Assembly: GCA_963731125.1 (NCBI GenBank)
Contig: CAVSVP010000009.1
Coordinates: 744,001 to 808,000 of the forward strand
Direction of reading: 5' to 3'
Length of the DNA stretch: 64,000 bases
DNA from: CAVSVP01 sp963731125
GTDB taxonomy: Bacteria > Pseudomonadota > Gammaproteobacteria > Competibacterales > Competibacteraceae
Of this stretch, positions 16,957 through 27,030 are shown piece by piece. Under the pieces are notes generated by a model, which worked only from the letters and a program-made list of their open reading frames with translations, was not told the DNA's origin and did not search any database. The first letter of the stretch is position 1; each line of letters begins with the position of its first letter. The position numbers and the translations under genes are program-made.

Positions 16957-19542
16957 CTACTCAGTAATAGCCTTGAGCCGATAGATGATATCCAATGCTT
17001 GGCGAGGGCTAATGGCATCGGGGTCGATTGTCGCCAGAGCCTCCACAACAGGATGTGGTTTTGAAGCAAATAGGGATAATTGCGGCTCAAGAGAAATAGA
17101 CTTTGAGAACACAATCCGAGTTTCCCGTGAGGGTGACGGATTTTCCAATTTCTGCAAGTGCTGTTTCGCTTGCCTCACTACCACGGATGGAATCCCAGCT
17201 AAAGCTGCCACCTGTAGTCCATAGCTGCGACTCGCAGGGCCTTCCTGAACAGTATGCATAAACACAATGGTATCGCTATGCTCCACTGCATCCAAATGAA
17301 CATTAGCAATACCGTTATGCTTTTCTGGCAAACGGGTCAGTTCGAAGTAATGGGTGGCAAATAGAGTAAAAGCCCTGAGTTTATCAGCCAAATAGGCAGC
17401 GCAGGCCCAAGCTAGGGCTAGACCATCGAAGGTGCTGGTACCGCGACCGATTTCGTCCATCAGAACCAGGCTGGACGGTGTGGCGTCATGAAGGATATTG
17501 GCTGTTTCTGTCATCTCCACCATAAACGTGGAGCGGCCACTCGCTAAATCGTCAGAGGCTCCGATGCGCGTGAAAATACGATCGACGGGACCAAGTACGG
17601 CGCGCTCGGCAGGTACGAAGCTACCAATGTAGGCAAGAATAGCGATCAACGCTGTCTGACGCATATAGGTGCTTTTTCCGCCGAGATTAGGTCCAGTGAT
17701 AATCAACATCCGCCGCTTGTCATCCAGCCGTATGTCGTTAGGTACAAAAGGCGTGTCATTGACTTGCTCCACTACTAAGTGGCGACCGGCGACAATATGT
17801 AGACCCGCTTTGTCTACTAATTCGGGAGGATTCAAATTCAGCGTCCTGGCCCGCTCCGCCAGTGTGGCCAGCACATCCAGTTCCGCTAAAGCAGCAGCGC
17901 TACGTTGCAAGGCAGGCAATACGTCAATAAGTTTTTGCAGTAGTTCGTCATAAAGAGTTTTTTCCCGGGCCAGGGCTTTATCCCGAGCACTTAGCACTTG
18001 AATCTCAAATTCTTTTAAACCGGGAGTAATGTAACGTTCTGCACCCTTGAGTGTCTGGCGGCGATTATAGTCGGTGGGAACAGCAGCAGAGGCGCTTCGG
18101 CTGACTTCGATGTAGTAGCCATGGACCCGGTTGTAACCTACTTTGAGATTTGCAATCCCGGTGCGAACCCGCTCCAGAGCTTCGAGATCAATTAGATACT
18201 GATCGCCATGTTCGCTAAGGCTTCGTAATTTATCTAACTCCGAGTCGTAGCCAGTGGCAATCACTCCTCCGTCGCGGAGCAGCAGGGGAGGTGATGCAAC
18301 AAGGGCGCGCGCCAACAAGTCCTGCATTTCCGGGTGCATGCCGACGCGTTGTCCCAGGTCTCTCAACAAAGGCGTATCTAAGGGAGTCAGCAAGCGCTGC
18401 AAATCAGGCAAGCGGTCTAAAATATTCCTTAGGTTCGTTAAATCTTTAGGCCGAGCCGATTTAAGGGCAATGCGAGCGAGAATCCGCTCCATATCGCCAA
18501 TGCCCTGGAAACAGGTGCGCAAGGTTTCATAAGCCTCTTCTCTTAACAAACAGATGACGGCTTGCTGACGCAAAATCAAGTCGTTTCGGTTGCGCACAGG
18601 ACGATTTATCCAGCGGCGCAATAAGCGACTGCCCATGGGCGTAACACTATGATCCATGACTCCCAATAAAGTGTGCTGATGACGCCCGCTCAGGCTGTAC
18701 TCCAGTTCTAAATTGCGGCGCGTTGCAGCATCCAAGATAACACTGTCCGCGGGCCGTTCCACTTTAAGCGCGGTAAGATGAGGGAGCGTACTGCGCTGAG
18801 TGTCCTTTACATACTGTAGTAAACAGCCAGCAGCGGCCACGGCTATTGGTAAATCGCTGCAACCGAATCCATCCAGATTATGGGTGCCGAATTGAGCGCA
18901 AAGGGTGTGGTGAGCGCTATCTGCATCAAAATGCCACGGAGCCTGCCGGCGCAACCCGGGATGCTGGCCCATCGCCTTGGGCAATGTCATGCTTTCACTG
19001 ACTAACAGTTCAGCGGGTTTAAGACGCTCCAGTTCGCCTAGCAGGGCTTCTTCACCCTCAACTTGTGATAAGGTGAAACGCCCCCCGCTCAAATCCAGAC
19101 TGGCTAAACCGTAGTAGTCATGATGCTGATGGAGTGCGCTTAGAAGGTTGTCCCGTCGTTCTTCCAAAAGTGCTTCATCAGTGAGAGTTCCTGGAGTGAC
19201 GATCCGTACCACCTTGCGTTCTACCGGGCCACGGTTAGCGTTGGGATCACCCACTTGCTCGCAGATAGCGATAGATTGGCCTAAGCGTACTAACTTAGCT
19301 AAATAACCCTCCACGGCGTGATAAGGTACGCCGGCCATGGGAATGGGCTTACCAGCGGACTGGCCCCGCGTAGTCAGGGTAATATCTAGCAGGCAAGCCG
19401 CCTTTCGTGCATCATCGTAGAATAGCTCGTAGAAATCTCCCATTCGGTAAAAAACCAGAATATGAGGATGCTCGGCCTTGATGCGCAGATACTGCTGCAT
19501 CATCGGTGTGTGCTGGGAAAGGTCTTGCAATGTATCGGTCAT
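16957..19542 (-). CDS. mutS: DNA mismatch repair protein MutS
   Basis: An 861-residue MutS with the mismatch-binding Phe motif FYRMGDFYELFYDDA (residues 31-45), connector and lever domains, and the ATPase: GPNLGGKSTYMRQ (a Leu in place of the usual Met), SGRSTFMVEM, DEIGRGTSTFDGLALAWA and the helix-turn-helix C-terminus VAALAGIPSVVVRQAKQ. Full length. MutS recognises mismatches and recruits MutL. The gene next to it in the opposite direction belongs to the pncC-recA group, an arrangement common in gammaproteobacteria. Confidence 0.98.
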   Translation of the reverse strand: MTDTLQDLSQHTPMMQQYLRIKAEHPHILVFYRMGDFYELFYDDARKAACLLDITLTTRGQSAGKPIPMAGVPYHAVEGYLAKLVRLGQSIAICEQVGDPNANRGPVERKVVRIVTPGTLTDEALLEERRDNLLSALHQHHDYYGLASLDLSGGRFTLSQVEGEEALLGELERLKPAELLVSESMTLPKAMGQHPGLRRQAPWHFDADSAHHTLCAQFGTHNLDGFGCSDLPIAVAAAGCLLQYVKDTQRSTLPHLTALKVERPADSVILDAATRRNLELEYSLSGRHQHTLLGVMDHSVTPMGSRLLRRWINRPVRNRNDLILRQQAVICLLREEAYETLRTCFQGIGDMERILARIALKSARPKDLTNLRNILDRLPDLQRLLTPLDTPLLRDLGQRVGMHPEMQDLLARALVASPPLLLRDGGVIATGYDSELDKLRSLSEHGDQYLIDLEALERVRTGIANLKVGYNRVHGYYIEVSRSASAAVPTDYNRRQTLKGAERYITPGLKEFEIQVLSARDKALAREKTLYDELLQKLIDVLPALQRSAAALAELDVLATLAERARTLNLNPPELVDKAGLHIVAGRHLVVEQVNDTPFVPNDIRLDDKRRMLIITGPNLGGKSTYMRQTALIAILAYIGSFVPAERAVLGPVDRIFTRIGASDDLASGRSTFMVEMTETANILHDATPSSLVLMDEIGRGTSTFDGLALAWACAAYLADKLRAFTLFATHYFELTRLPEKHNGIANVHLDAVEHSDTIVFMHTVQEGPASRSYGLQVAALAGIPSVVVRQAKQHLQKLENPSPSRETRIVFSKSISLEPQLSLFASKPHPVVEALATIDPDAISPRQALDIIYRLKAITE

Positions 19543-19686
19543 GCAGACAGCATAAGAAAAGCGGTGGAATTTATTGCGAGAAGGTACTTGGTATAGTGTA
19601 TGCCTTTGTTCTATATTGAAGGTTACTACTTTTGCTTCAGCAAGGGTACTGTAAATTTAGCAATGATTTTTTGAGGATATAGGGAC

Positions 19687-20202
19687 ATGAAATACTTTAA
19701 CATTGGATTATCAATTATAATCATTGTTGCGGCGGGTAGCATTGGTGCGCAGGATCTTACAGAACTAGATACCATTCAACGTCTTGCTTCCCAAGGCCAG
19801 TGGCAGACGGCGATGGAGAAGTTAGATAAACGCATTGCGACCAATAGCAATGATTTTGAATCACGTTTTTTAAAGGGACTGCTGCTATGGCAGCAGAGCG
19901 ATACAGCTGCCGCTCGGGAGATATTTTTCGATATTGCTCAGCAGCTTCCCCAGCTTCCGGAGGCTCATAATAACCTCGCTGCCATTTATACGGCAGAGGG
20001 AGAATACGAGTTGGCGCGGCAGACGTTATTGAATGCTATTTCCAATACTCCCGATTACTCTGAGGCAAAGTCTAATTTGGGCGATTTATACGTAAAATTG
20101 GCTGTTGATGCTTATCAAGAAGCTCTGGATCTGAATCCTGGTGATGCAGTCTCAGAAGCAAAACTCAAACTGCTGGAGCAAATGCTTGTGTCCGGCGGTT
20201 AA
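19687..20202 (+). CDS. Exported tetratricopeptide-repeat protein
   Basis: A 171-residue protein with a signal peptide (GLSIIIIVAAGSIGAQ; cleavage probably after GAQ at residue 22) followed by about three TPR units, including the pattern PEAHNNLAAIYTAEGEYELA. Likely periplasmic, with a role in protein interaction. GAGGATATAG upstream is a plausible ribosome binding site. It is 17 bases upstream of pncC and so probably co-transcribed. No specific function recognised. Confidence 0.7.
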   Translation: MKYFNIGLSIIIIVAAGSIGAQDLTELDTIQRLASQGQWQTAMEKLDKRIATNSNDFESRFLKGLLLWQQSDTAAAREIFFDIAQQLPQLPEAHNNLAAIYTAEGEYELARQTLLNAISNTPDYSEAKSNLGDLYVKLAVDAYQEALDLNPGDAVSEAKLKLLEQMLVSGG

Positions 20203-20219
20203 GCGGCTGACATTCCTTC

Positions 20220-20735
20220 ATGGCATCAGCATTGTATGAACTCGCCAGCCAAGTTGGTCGCGCCTTATTTTCTCGGGATCAGCTGGTGGTCACGGCGGAG
20301 TCATGCACCGGGGGGTGGATTGCTAAAATCATTACCGATGTGCCAGGCAGTTCAAGTTGGTTTGAGCGTGGCTTTGTAGTCTATAGTAACGCCGCCAAAC
20401 AGGAATTGTTGGGTGTACAGGAAACTACGCTGAAAGTCTATGGAGCGGTGAGTGGGGAAACAGTGACTGAAATGGCTTCGGGCGCTTTATGTCACAGCCG
20501 AGCTCATCTAGCGGTTGCCGTCAGCGGTGTTGCAGGTCCTGCGGGAGGTCATCCTGACAAGCCTGCGGGAGGTCATCCTGACAAACCTGTGGGAACGGTG
20601 TGGTTGAGTTGGGCGGTTAGGGATGAAGAGACGCGCAGCCGTTGCTACACCTTTGGCGGAAACCGGGAGGCCGTCCGTCAGCAGTCGGTAATCGCCGCAT
20701 TGCAAGGCATTTTGGATGTGCTTAAAGCGCGTTAG
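20220..20735 (+). CDS. pncC: Nicotinamide-nucleotide amidohydrolase
   Basis: Stand-alone CinA C-terminal domain (171 residues), which deamidates NMN to nicotinate mononucleotide in pyridine nucleotide recycling. Motifs: AESCTGGWIA (residues 26-35, catalytic Ser28), YSNAAKQELLGV, and GVAGPAGG before PVGTVWLSW. In the loop at residues 107-122 the eight residues PAGGHPDK occur twice because of an exact 24-bp in-frame tandem duplication. pncC commonly precedes recA, as here (with thpR between). Confidence 0.92.
   Translation: MASALYELASQVGRALFSRDQLVVTAESCTGGWIAKIITDVPGSSSWFERGFVVYSNAAKQELLGVQETTLKVYGAVSGETVTEMASGALCHSRAHLAVAVSGVAGPAGGHPDKPAGGHPDKPVGTVWLSWAVRDEETRSRCYTFGGNREAVRQQSVIAALQGILDVLKAR
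20538..20585 (+). repeat. 24-bp tandem duplication in pncC
   Basis: Unit CCTGCGGGAGGTCATCCTGA followed by CAAG (20538-20561) is repeated at 20562-20585 with one change in the last base. Relatives have a single copy of the encoded motif (GPxGGxxxKPVGTV), so this is a recent in-frame expansion of a substrate-loop sequence. Confidence 0.9.
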
Positions 20736-21258
20736 GCCTCGTCGTTTGTTCCTGGCTCTATGGCCCGGGGAGACAGATCGTGCTATGATAAGCCGCCTCG
20801 CCCAGGCCGTGCCTGGAGGGCGTCGGGTGTGCCCGGCTAACCTGCATATTACGTTAGTCTTTCTGGGCGCCACCACTGCTGAACGTCTAGCATGCTATGA
20901 GGCTGCCCTAGAAGATCTTGCGGTTCCGATGCTATCGTTAACCCTGGACCGCTTCGGTTATTGGCCTAGATCGCGCATTCTGTGGTTGGGGACCAACCAA
21001 ACACCGGATATGCTAATGACACTGTTGGACGATTTAAAGCGCCGCCTGAAAGCCTGCGGCTTTACTCCGGAGCAACGCTCTTTTCATGCGCACATCACTC
21101 TGGCCCGCAAGTTCCCTGATGTTGTTTCGCTGCCTCGCGTAAAGGAGCCGCTAAACTGGCAGGTAAATTGCGTCACCTTCATGGAGTCTATAAATCAGGA
21201 TAAGGGCGTTCATTATCAGGTATTACAGCGCTGGCCTAAAGATTCATTAAACAACTAG
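20716..21258 (+). CDS. thpR: RNA 2',3'-cyclic phosphodiesterase
   Basis: A 180-residue 2H phosphoesterase with two HxTx motifs: HITLVFLG (residues 45-52) and HAHITLARK (residues about 130-138). Members hydrolyse 2',3'-cyclic phosphate of RNA ends (LigT/ThpR). Its start ATG at 20716 overlaps the end of pncC by 20 bases in another frame, so the two are translationally coupled. It lies directly upstream of recA, a conserved neighbourhood in several gammaproteobacteria. Confidence 0.92.
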   Translation: MCLKRVRPRRLFLALWPGETDRAMISRLAQAVPGGRRVCPANLHITLVFLGATTAERLACYEAALEDLAVPMLSLTLDRFGYWPRSRILWLGTNQTPDMLMTLLDDLKRRLKACGFTPEQRSFHAHITLARKFPDVVSLPRVKEPLNWQVNCVTFMESINQDKGVHYQVLQRWPKDSLNN

Positions 21259-21305
21259 TTGGGATAAGCGTTGATTCGCTTGTGCTGGATCGGGAGTGCA
21301 TTATA

Positions 21306-22355
21306 GTGGATGAAAACAAGAGAAAAGCCCTTACCGCGGCTCTGGGTCAAATCGAGCGGCAGTTCGGCAAGGGCTCGGTCATGCGTCTGGGTGACGCTGG
21401 TGTGGCCCGCGATGTGGAAGCTATATCTACCGGCTCACTGAGCTTGGACATTGCGTTAGGCATCGGCGGTTTGCCCCGCGGACGTGTAGTCGAGGTGTAT
21501 GGACCGGAATCGTCGGGTAAAACCACCCTTGCGCTACAAGTTATCGCGGAAGCCCAAAAATTGGGTGGTTGTGCTGCTTTTGTGGATGCGGAGCATGCCT
21601 TGGATCCGATGTATGCCGCCAAACTGGGGGTTGCGGTAGATGATCTGTTGGTATCACAGCCTGATACCGGAGAACAGGCTTTAGAAATCGCTGATATGCT
21701 GGTGCGTTCGGGAGCTGTGGATGTGGTAGTCATTGATTCCGTGGCCGCCCTGACTCCTAGGGCGGAGATCGAAGGGGAAATGGGCGATTCCCATGTGGGT
21801 TTACAAGCCCGCCTTATGTCGCAGGCCTTACGCAAACTGACTGCTAATATCAAGCGCTCTAATACTCTTGTGGTTTTTATTAATCAGATACGCATGAAGA
21901 TTGGGGTCATGTTTGGCAATCCGGAAACTACCACAGGAGGCAATGCTCTAAAATTTTATTCGTCGGTGCGTCTGGATATCCGCCGTATCGGTTCTATCAA
22001 GCGAGGCGAGGATGTCATCGGCAACGAAACTCGGGTTAAAGTTGTCAAAAATAAAGTAGCGCCTCCTTTTAAGCAGGCCGAATTCGAGGTCCTTTATGGA
22101 GAGGGCATTTCGCGACTCGGCGAGGTTATCGACTTGGGTGTCAAGATCGGCCTACTTAATAAAGCGGGGGCCTGGTATAGCTATAACAGCAATCGCATCG
22201 GTCAAGGCAAGGAAAACGTGCGCACTTACCTGAAAGACAACCTGGAGATTGCCCGCGAGTTGGAAGATAAGATTCGCGCCCACTTTTTAGTCAAACCTGA
22301 CGATATTTCTGATGCCATTACAATCGGCGACACAGTGGAAGTTGAAACACAGTGA
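21306..22355 (+). CDS. recA: Recombinase A
   Basis: A 349-residue RecA with Walker A GPESSGKTTLALQ (residues 66-78), VDAEHALDP, DSVAALTP, and loop-2 region MKIGVMFGNPETTTGGNALKF. The GTG at 21306 (MDENKRKALT) is preferred over the in-frame GTG at 21282 because it matches the usual N-terminus MDENK and has GGAG nine bases upstream. No LexA-type SOS box (CTG-N10-CAG consensus) is seen in the short upstream space, so control may differ from E. coli or the promoter lies further upstream. Confidence 0.98.
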   Translation: MDENKRKALTAALGQIERQFGKGSVMRLGDAGVARDVEAISTGSLSLDIALGIGGLPRGRVVEVYGPESSGKTTLALQVIAEAQKLGGCAAFVDAEHALDPMYAAKLGVAVDDLLVSQPDTGEQALEIADMLVRSGAVDVVVIDSVAALTPRAEIEGEMGDSHVGLQARLMSQALRKLTANIKRSNTLVVFINQIRMKIGVMFGNPETTTGGNALKFYSSVRLDIRRIGSIKRGEDVIGNETRVKVVKNKVAPPFKQAEFEVLYGEGISRLGEVIDLGVKIGLLNKAGAWYSYNSNRIGQGKENVRTYLKDNLEIARELEDKIRAHFLVKPDDISDAITIGDTVEVETQ

Positions 22356-22818
22356 CCGTCATCAGGAGATAGACGAGACTGCTCCAAAATTAGCGCGGGA
22401 ATTTGCTCTGCGGCTACTGGCCCGCCGTGAGCACTCGGTACTGGAACTGTACCATAAACTAGTCCGGCGGGGTTTTGAAGCTACGGAAGTTACTACATTG
22501 CTGGAGCAATTGGTGACGGAAGAGCTCCTGAGTGATGCTCGCTATGCTGAGGTGTATGCCCATAACCGAGTCGACAAAGGCTATGGTCCTTTACGGATAG
22601 AGAGAGAACTCCGCGAGCGGGGGGTGTCGGAAGAGATTGTTTCCACCACTTTACAGCATTTAAACGGGGTTTGGATGGATAAACTTACTGCCTTGCATCG
22701 CAAACGGTTTGCCGCGGTGAGCTCCGATCATATCGCCGAGCAGGCTAGACAGATACGCTTCTTGCGCCAGCGGGGCTTTACTTTAGAGCAAATTCGCTGC
22801 CTACTGCGAAGCTTATGA
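22342..22818 (+). CDS. recX: Regulatory protein RecX
   Basis: A RecX family protein (158 residues from the TTG at 22342; the exact start is uncertain) made of three-helix repeats with blocks REFALRLLARREHSVLEL, LLSDARYAEVYAHNRVDKGYG and RQRGFTLEQIR. RecX inhibits RecA filaments. The gene overlaps the end of recA by 14 bases in a different frame, a tight coupling seen in other bacteria, and precedes alaS. Confidence 0.92.
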   Translation: MKHSDRHQEIDETAPKLAREFALRLLARREHSVLELYHKLVRRGFEATEVTTLLEQLVTEELLSDARYAEVYAHNRVDKGYGPLRIERELRERGVSEEIVSTTLQHLNGVWMDKLTALHRKRFAAVSSDHIAEQARQIRFLRQRGFTLEQIRCLLRSL

Positions 22819-22856
22819 GTCATTTAAATTAAGTTTGATAGTGATTATTTGAGGCC

Positions 22857-25460
22857 ATGATCAGTAGTGCAGAGTTACGCAATCTTTTTCTGGAGTTCTT
22901 CCGCACCCGCGGTCATGAGATCGTTGCCAGCAGTTCTTTAGTGCCTATCAATGATCCAACTTTACTCTTCACCAACGCCGGCATGGTGCAGTTTAAGGAC
23001 GTTTTCTTGGGTCGGGAACAGCGCCCATATTCACGGGCAGCTACAGCTCAGCGCTGCCTGCGGGCCGGTGGCAAGCATAATGATTTAGAGAACGTGGGTT
23101 ATACCGCCCGTCATCATACGTTTTTTGAAATGTTGGGTAATTTTAGCTTTGGCGACTATTTTAAGACCGAAGCTATTTGTTTTGCCTGGGAATTCCTGGT
23201 AGAGACATTGAGGTTGCCTCCAGAGAAACTCTGGGTTACCGTTTTCGAGGAAGATCAAGAGGCAGAGAATATCTGGCTCAGCAAGATTGGCATAGACTCC
23301 GCACGCTTTTCCCGCATCGGTGCCAAGGATAATTTCTGGTCCATGGGTGATACGGGTCCCTGCGGACCCTGTACTGAGATCTTCTACGATCATGGTCCGG
23401 AAGTGGCTGGCGGTCCTCCAGGATCTTTGGACGCGGACGGTGACCGCTATATCGAAATTTGGAACCTGGTGTTTATGCAGTATGATCGTGCCGCCGATGG
23501 TACTCTGAACCCGCTGCCCAAACCGTCCGTGGATACGGGTATGGGGTTGGAGCGACTAGCGGCGGTAATGCAGGGAGTGCACAGCAATTACGAAATTGAT
23601 CTATTTCGAAACCTTATTAAAGCCGCCGCGGAGGTGACTGGAACGCAAGCCTTGCAGTCCAGTTCCTTAAAAGTTATTGCTGATCATATCCGTGCTGTCG
23701 CCTTTTTAATCGTAGACGGTGTATTGCCTGCCAATGAAGGGCGTGGCTATGTATTGCGCCGAATTATGCGGCGAGCCATCCGTCACGGTTATAAGCTGGG
23801 TGCTGAGGAAGTTTTTCTGCATAGGTTGATTAACCCGCTGGTAGCCGAGATGGGCTCCGCCTATCCGGAGTTACTGGGCGCCGAGGCGAAGATAATTCGC
23901 GTCGTTACACAAGAGGAGGAGCGCTTCACGGAAACGCTTGAACACGGCATGCGCTTATTAGAGCATGACATTGAGCGTCTCTCCGGCGAGGTGATTCCTG
24001 GTGAGACTATTTTTCGTCTCTATGATACTTATGGTTTTCCCGTAGATCTCACTGCCGACGTTGCCAGAGAACGGGGTTTGGCACTTGATATGGTGGGTTT
24101 CGAGCGAGCGATGGAGGCGCAGCGCGAGCTTGCCCGAGCTGCTAGCCAGTTTAGCGGTCCACAAACCGCTGCATTGAATTTGCAGGGTTATACTCAATTT
24201 TTGGGCTATGAGTCTTTGGAAGAGGAGTCGAACGTGACCTCCTTGATTCGAGACGGCCGGTCTATCGAGACACTGCAAAAAGGGGAGGAGGGCATAGTTG
24301 TTTTAGAGCACACACCCTTTTACGCTGAGTCGGGCGGTCAGGTGGGCGATACCGGTCATCTGCGTAGCGCAGCCGGTGAATTTCAGGTGGGCGATACTCA
24401 GAAACGAGGCGATGGCGTCTATATTCATATTGGCCGCATGGAAGAGGGTGTGTTGTATGTCGGCGATCGAGCGCGGGCACAAGTTGATACCGCCAAGCGT
24501 CAAGCTACGGCCCTTAATCACTCGGCCACTCATCTTTTGCACGCTGCCTTACGGAGCGTCCTGGGTACGCATGTGACTCAGAAGGGTTCACTGGTGGATG
24601 CTGAGCGTCTGCGCTTTGACTTTTCTCATTTCGAACCGCTTTCGGCAGCGCAACTGGAAGCGATAGAGCATTTGGTAAATGCTCAAATTCGTGCCAATTT
24701 TCATGTCGAAACGCAGATAATGGCCCTAGATGAAGCTATGCATGCAGGTGCTTTGGCGCTTTTCGGTGAGAAATATGATGAGCAGGTTCGCGTGCTGCGT
24801 ATGGGGGATTTCTCTACCGAATTGTGCGGCGGAACACATGTACGTCGTACGGGTGACATTGGTCTTTTTAAAATTGTTTCCGAGACCGGTATTGCGGCAG
24901 GAATACGGCGTATTGAGGCTGTCACCGGCGAGTGCGCTTTAGACTACGTAGCGGATATGCAAAACCGTCTGCGACAAATAGGGCAAATGGTCAAAGGGGA
25001 CCGTGGTAACGTAGATGAGAAGGTCTGTCAGTTAGTAGATAAGGCGCGCCGGTTAGAAAGAGAGATAGAGCAACTTAAAGCCAAGCTGGCTAATAGTCAG
25101 GGTGGCGACCTTATCAACCTAGCCGTCGATGTGGATGGTATCAAGGTGGTGGCGGCCCGTTTAGAGAATGCCGATGTTAAGACCCTGCGTAATACCGTGG
25201 ATAGACTTAAAGACAAGCTGAAGGCGGCGGCGGTGGTTTTAGCCGCTGTAGAAGACGGTAAAGTCCGTCTGGTTGCAGGAGTCACTGCCGATCAGACCCA
25301 GCGTATCAAGGCGGGCGAATTGGTCAACGTAGTCGCCCATCAAATAGGTGGTAAGGGTGGAGGTCGTGCGGACATGGCTCAGGCTGGCGGCAACGATCCA
25401 TCGCGCTTAGATGCTGCTTTAAAATTGGTACCGACGTGGGTGAAAAGTCGGCTTTCATAA
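22857..25460 (+). CDS. alaS: Alanine-tRNA ligase
   Basis: An 867-residue alanyl-tRNA synthetase. Catalytic domain motifs include LFTNAGMVQFKDVFLG and FFEMLGNFSFGDYF, then GDTGPCGPCTEIFYD, GMGLERLAAVMQG and the tRNA-recognition region. The editing domain has HSATHLLHAALR and CGGTHVRRTG, both zinc/active-site motifs. The C-terminal C-Ala domain ends GKGGGRADMAQAGG. Full length, ATG start at 22857. Upstream recX is 38 bases away. Confidence 0.98.
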   Translation: MISSAELRNLFLEFFRTRGHEIVASSSLVPINDPTLLFTNAGMVQFKDVFLGREQRPYSRAATAQRCLRAGGKHNDLENVGYTARHHTFFEMLGNFSFGDYFKTEAICFAWEFLVETLRLPPEKLWVTVFEEDQEAENIWLSKIGIDSARFSRIGAKDNFWSMGDTGPCGPCTEIFYDHGPEVAGGPPGSLDADGDRYIEIWNLVFMQYDRAADGTLNPLPKPSVDTGMGLERLAAVMQGVHSNYEIDLFRNLIKAAAEVTGTQALQSSSLKVIADHIRAVAFLIVDGVLPANEGRGYVLRRIMRRAIRHGYKLGAEEVFLHRLINPLVAEMGSAYPELLGAEAKIIRVVTQEEERFTETLEHGMRLLEHDIERLSGEVIPGETIFRLYDTYGFPVDLTADVARERGLALDMVGFERAMEAQRELARAASQFSGPQTAALNLQGYTQFLGYESLEEESNVTSLIRDGRSIETLQKGEEGIVVLEHTPFYAESGGQVGDTGHLRSAAGEFQVGDTQKRGDGVYIHIGRMEEGVLYVGDRARAQVDTAKRQATALNHSATHLLHAALRSVLGTHVTQKGSLVDAERLRFDFSHFEPLSAAQLEAIEHLVNAQIRANFHVETQIMALDEAMHAGALALFGEKYDEQVRVLRMGDFSTELCGGTHVRRTGDIGLFKIVSETGIAAGIRRIEAVTGECALDYVADMQNRLRQIGQMVKGDRGNVDEKVCQLVDKARRLEREIEQLKAKLANSQGGDLINLAVDVDGIKVVAARLENADVKTLRNTVDRLKDKLKAAAVVLAAVEDGKVRLVAGVTADQTQRIKAGELVNVVAHQIGGKGGGRADMAQAGGNDPSRLDAALKLVPTWVKSRLS

Positions 25461-25524
25461 AAACCTTTGCTTTACCATTCCGCTTGGTGTTTAATTGGCA
25501 CCTTTTTTTGGCGGCAAGAATTTT

Positions 25525-26751
25525 ATGTCTCTCATTGTGCAGAAATACGGTGGCACCTCAGTAGGTAGTATCGAGCGTATCGAAAAGGTTGCCGAACGAG
25601 TCATCACCTATCGCAACCGCGGACATGATATTGTGGTAGTGGTATCAGCCATGAGTGGCGAGACAGATCGCTTATTGGCTTTAGCAAAGGCCATTACGCT
25701 CCGCCCCCTGCCTAGGGAACTGGATGTGCTATTAGCTACGGGTGAACAAGTTACCATTGCTCTCCTTAGCATTGCTCTGGCTAAACGGGGTTATGCAGCA
25801 CGCTCCTATACGGGAGGCCAAGTTCATATACTGACTGATAGCGCTCATAGCAAGGCACGCATTAAAGAAATTGAAGCTAAACATATACGCAATGACCTGG
25901 AATCTGGTTCTGTTGTCGTTGTTGCTGGCTTTCAGGGAATTGATGAGTATGGCAACATCACGACTCTAGGGCGCGGTGGTTCAGACACTACAGCAGTTGC
26001 TTTAGCGGCTGCTCTTAAGGCAGCAGAGTGTCAAATTTTCACTGACGTGGACGGTGTTTATACGACAGATCCGCGAATTGTGCCTGAAGCACGTCGTTTA
26101 GCACATATCACATTTGAAGAAATGTTGGAACTGGCTAGTCTAGGATCTAAGGTACTTCAGATTCGCTCAGTTGAATTTGCTGGCAAATATAATGTTCCTT
26201 TACGTGTTCTCTCCTCCTTCGAAGAGGGTGAGGGTACGTTGATTACGTTTGAGGAAAACCCGATGGAACAGCCTCTTATTTCTGGAATTGCCTTTAGTCG
26301 AGATGAGGCTAAGTTAACTGTTCTCGGTGTTCCCGATAGGCCTGGAGTGGCATTTAAAATTCTGGGTCCCATCGCCGCCGAGAACATTGAAGTGGATATG
26401 ATTGTCCAAAATGTGGGACAGGATAGTACCACGGACTTCACCTTTACCGTGCACCGTAGTGACTACGAACGTGCTCAGGATATTCTCAGTGCTCAAGCCA
26501 AGGAGCTGGATGCACGTGAGGTGACTGGTGACAACAAGATTGTCAAAATTTCTTTAGTAGGAGTGGGTATGCGTTCTCATGCGGGCATTGCCAGCAAAAT
26601 GTTTCGAGCACTGGCCCAAGAAGGTATTAATATTCGCATGATTTCCACCTCTGAAATCAAGATTTCTGTTGTAGTGGATGAAAAATATCTAGAACTTGGG
26701 GTACGTACCCTACACGAAGCTTTTCAACTGGATCAGCCGTCGATACAGTAG
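25525..26751 (+). CDS. lysC: Aspartate kinase
   Basis: A 408-residue aspartokinase, the first step of lysine/threonine/methionine synthesis. It has QKYGGTSVGSIERI at the N-terminus, TLGRGGSDTTAVALAAAL, TDVDGVYTTDPRIVPEA, and two C-terminal ACT domains (from about residue 265) including the FTFTVHR and MISTSEIKISVVVDEK blocks, so it is probably feedback regulated. ATG 25525 is chosen over an upstream frame start at 25495. Followed by csrA, as in Pseudomonas and relatives. Confidence 0.97.
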   Translation: MSLIVQKYGGTSVGSIERIEKVAERVITYRNRGHDIVVVVSAMSGETDRLLALAKAITLRPLPRELDVLLATGEQVTIALLSIALAKRGYAARSYTGGQVHILTDSAHSKARIKEIEAKHIRNDLESGSVVVVAGFQGIDEYGNITTLGRGGSDTTAVALAAALKAAECQIFTDVDGVYTTDPRIVPEARRLAHITFEEMLELASLGSKVLQIRSVEFAGKYNVPLRVLSSFEEGEGTLITFEENPMEQPLISGIAFSRDEAKLTVLGVPDRPGVAFKILGPIAAENIEVDMIVQNVGQDSTTDFTFTVHRSDYERAQDILSAQAKELDAREVTGDNKIVKISLVGVGMRSHAGIASKMFRALAQEGINIRMISTSEIKISVVVDEKYLELGVRTLHEAFQLDQPSIQ

Positions 26752-26785
26752 AGAGTCCTATAATGACTGAAGGTTAAATCAGGTT

Positions 26786-26814
26786 ATTAAGACAACAAAA
26801 CTTGTTGTCTTAAT
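26786..26814 (+). terminator. Perfect 13-bp hairpin after lysC
   Basis: The arms ATTAAGACAACAA and its reverse complement enclose a three-base loop, 35 bases after the lysC stop. There is no U-tract beyond the stem, so it may be a weak terminator or RNA-processing hairpin between lysC and csrA. Confidence 0.55.
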
Positions 26815-27030
26815 GCTACTTACATTATATCTGACGTTATTCTAGTTATAAAAAAATCATTTACTTGCAGTCTTTATACTGACTTTCTTTAGGGGAGTAA
26901 TTGTTAAAAAATATTAAAAGCGTATCAATCGTTGATACGGTCAGCTACATTACTTCTAATGCGACCTCTGGAAGCTCGTATTAATGAAATACCTGGGCCT
27001 GTAACACAACCATAAAGCAAGGAGTATGAA

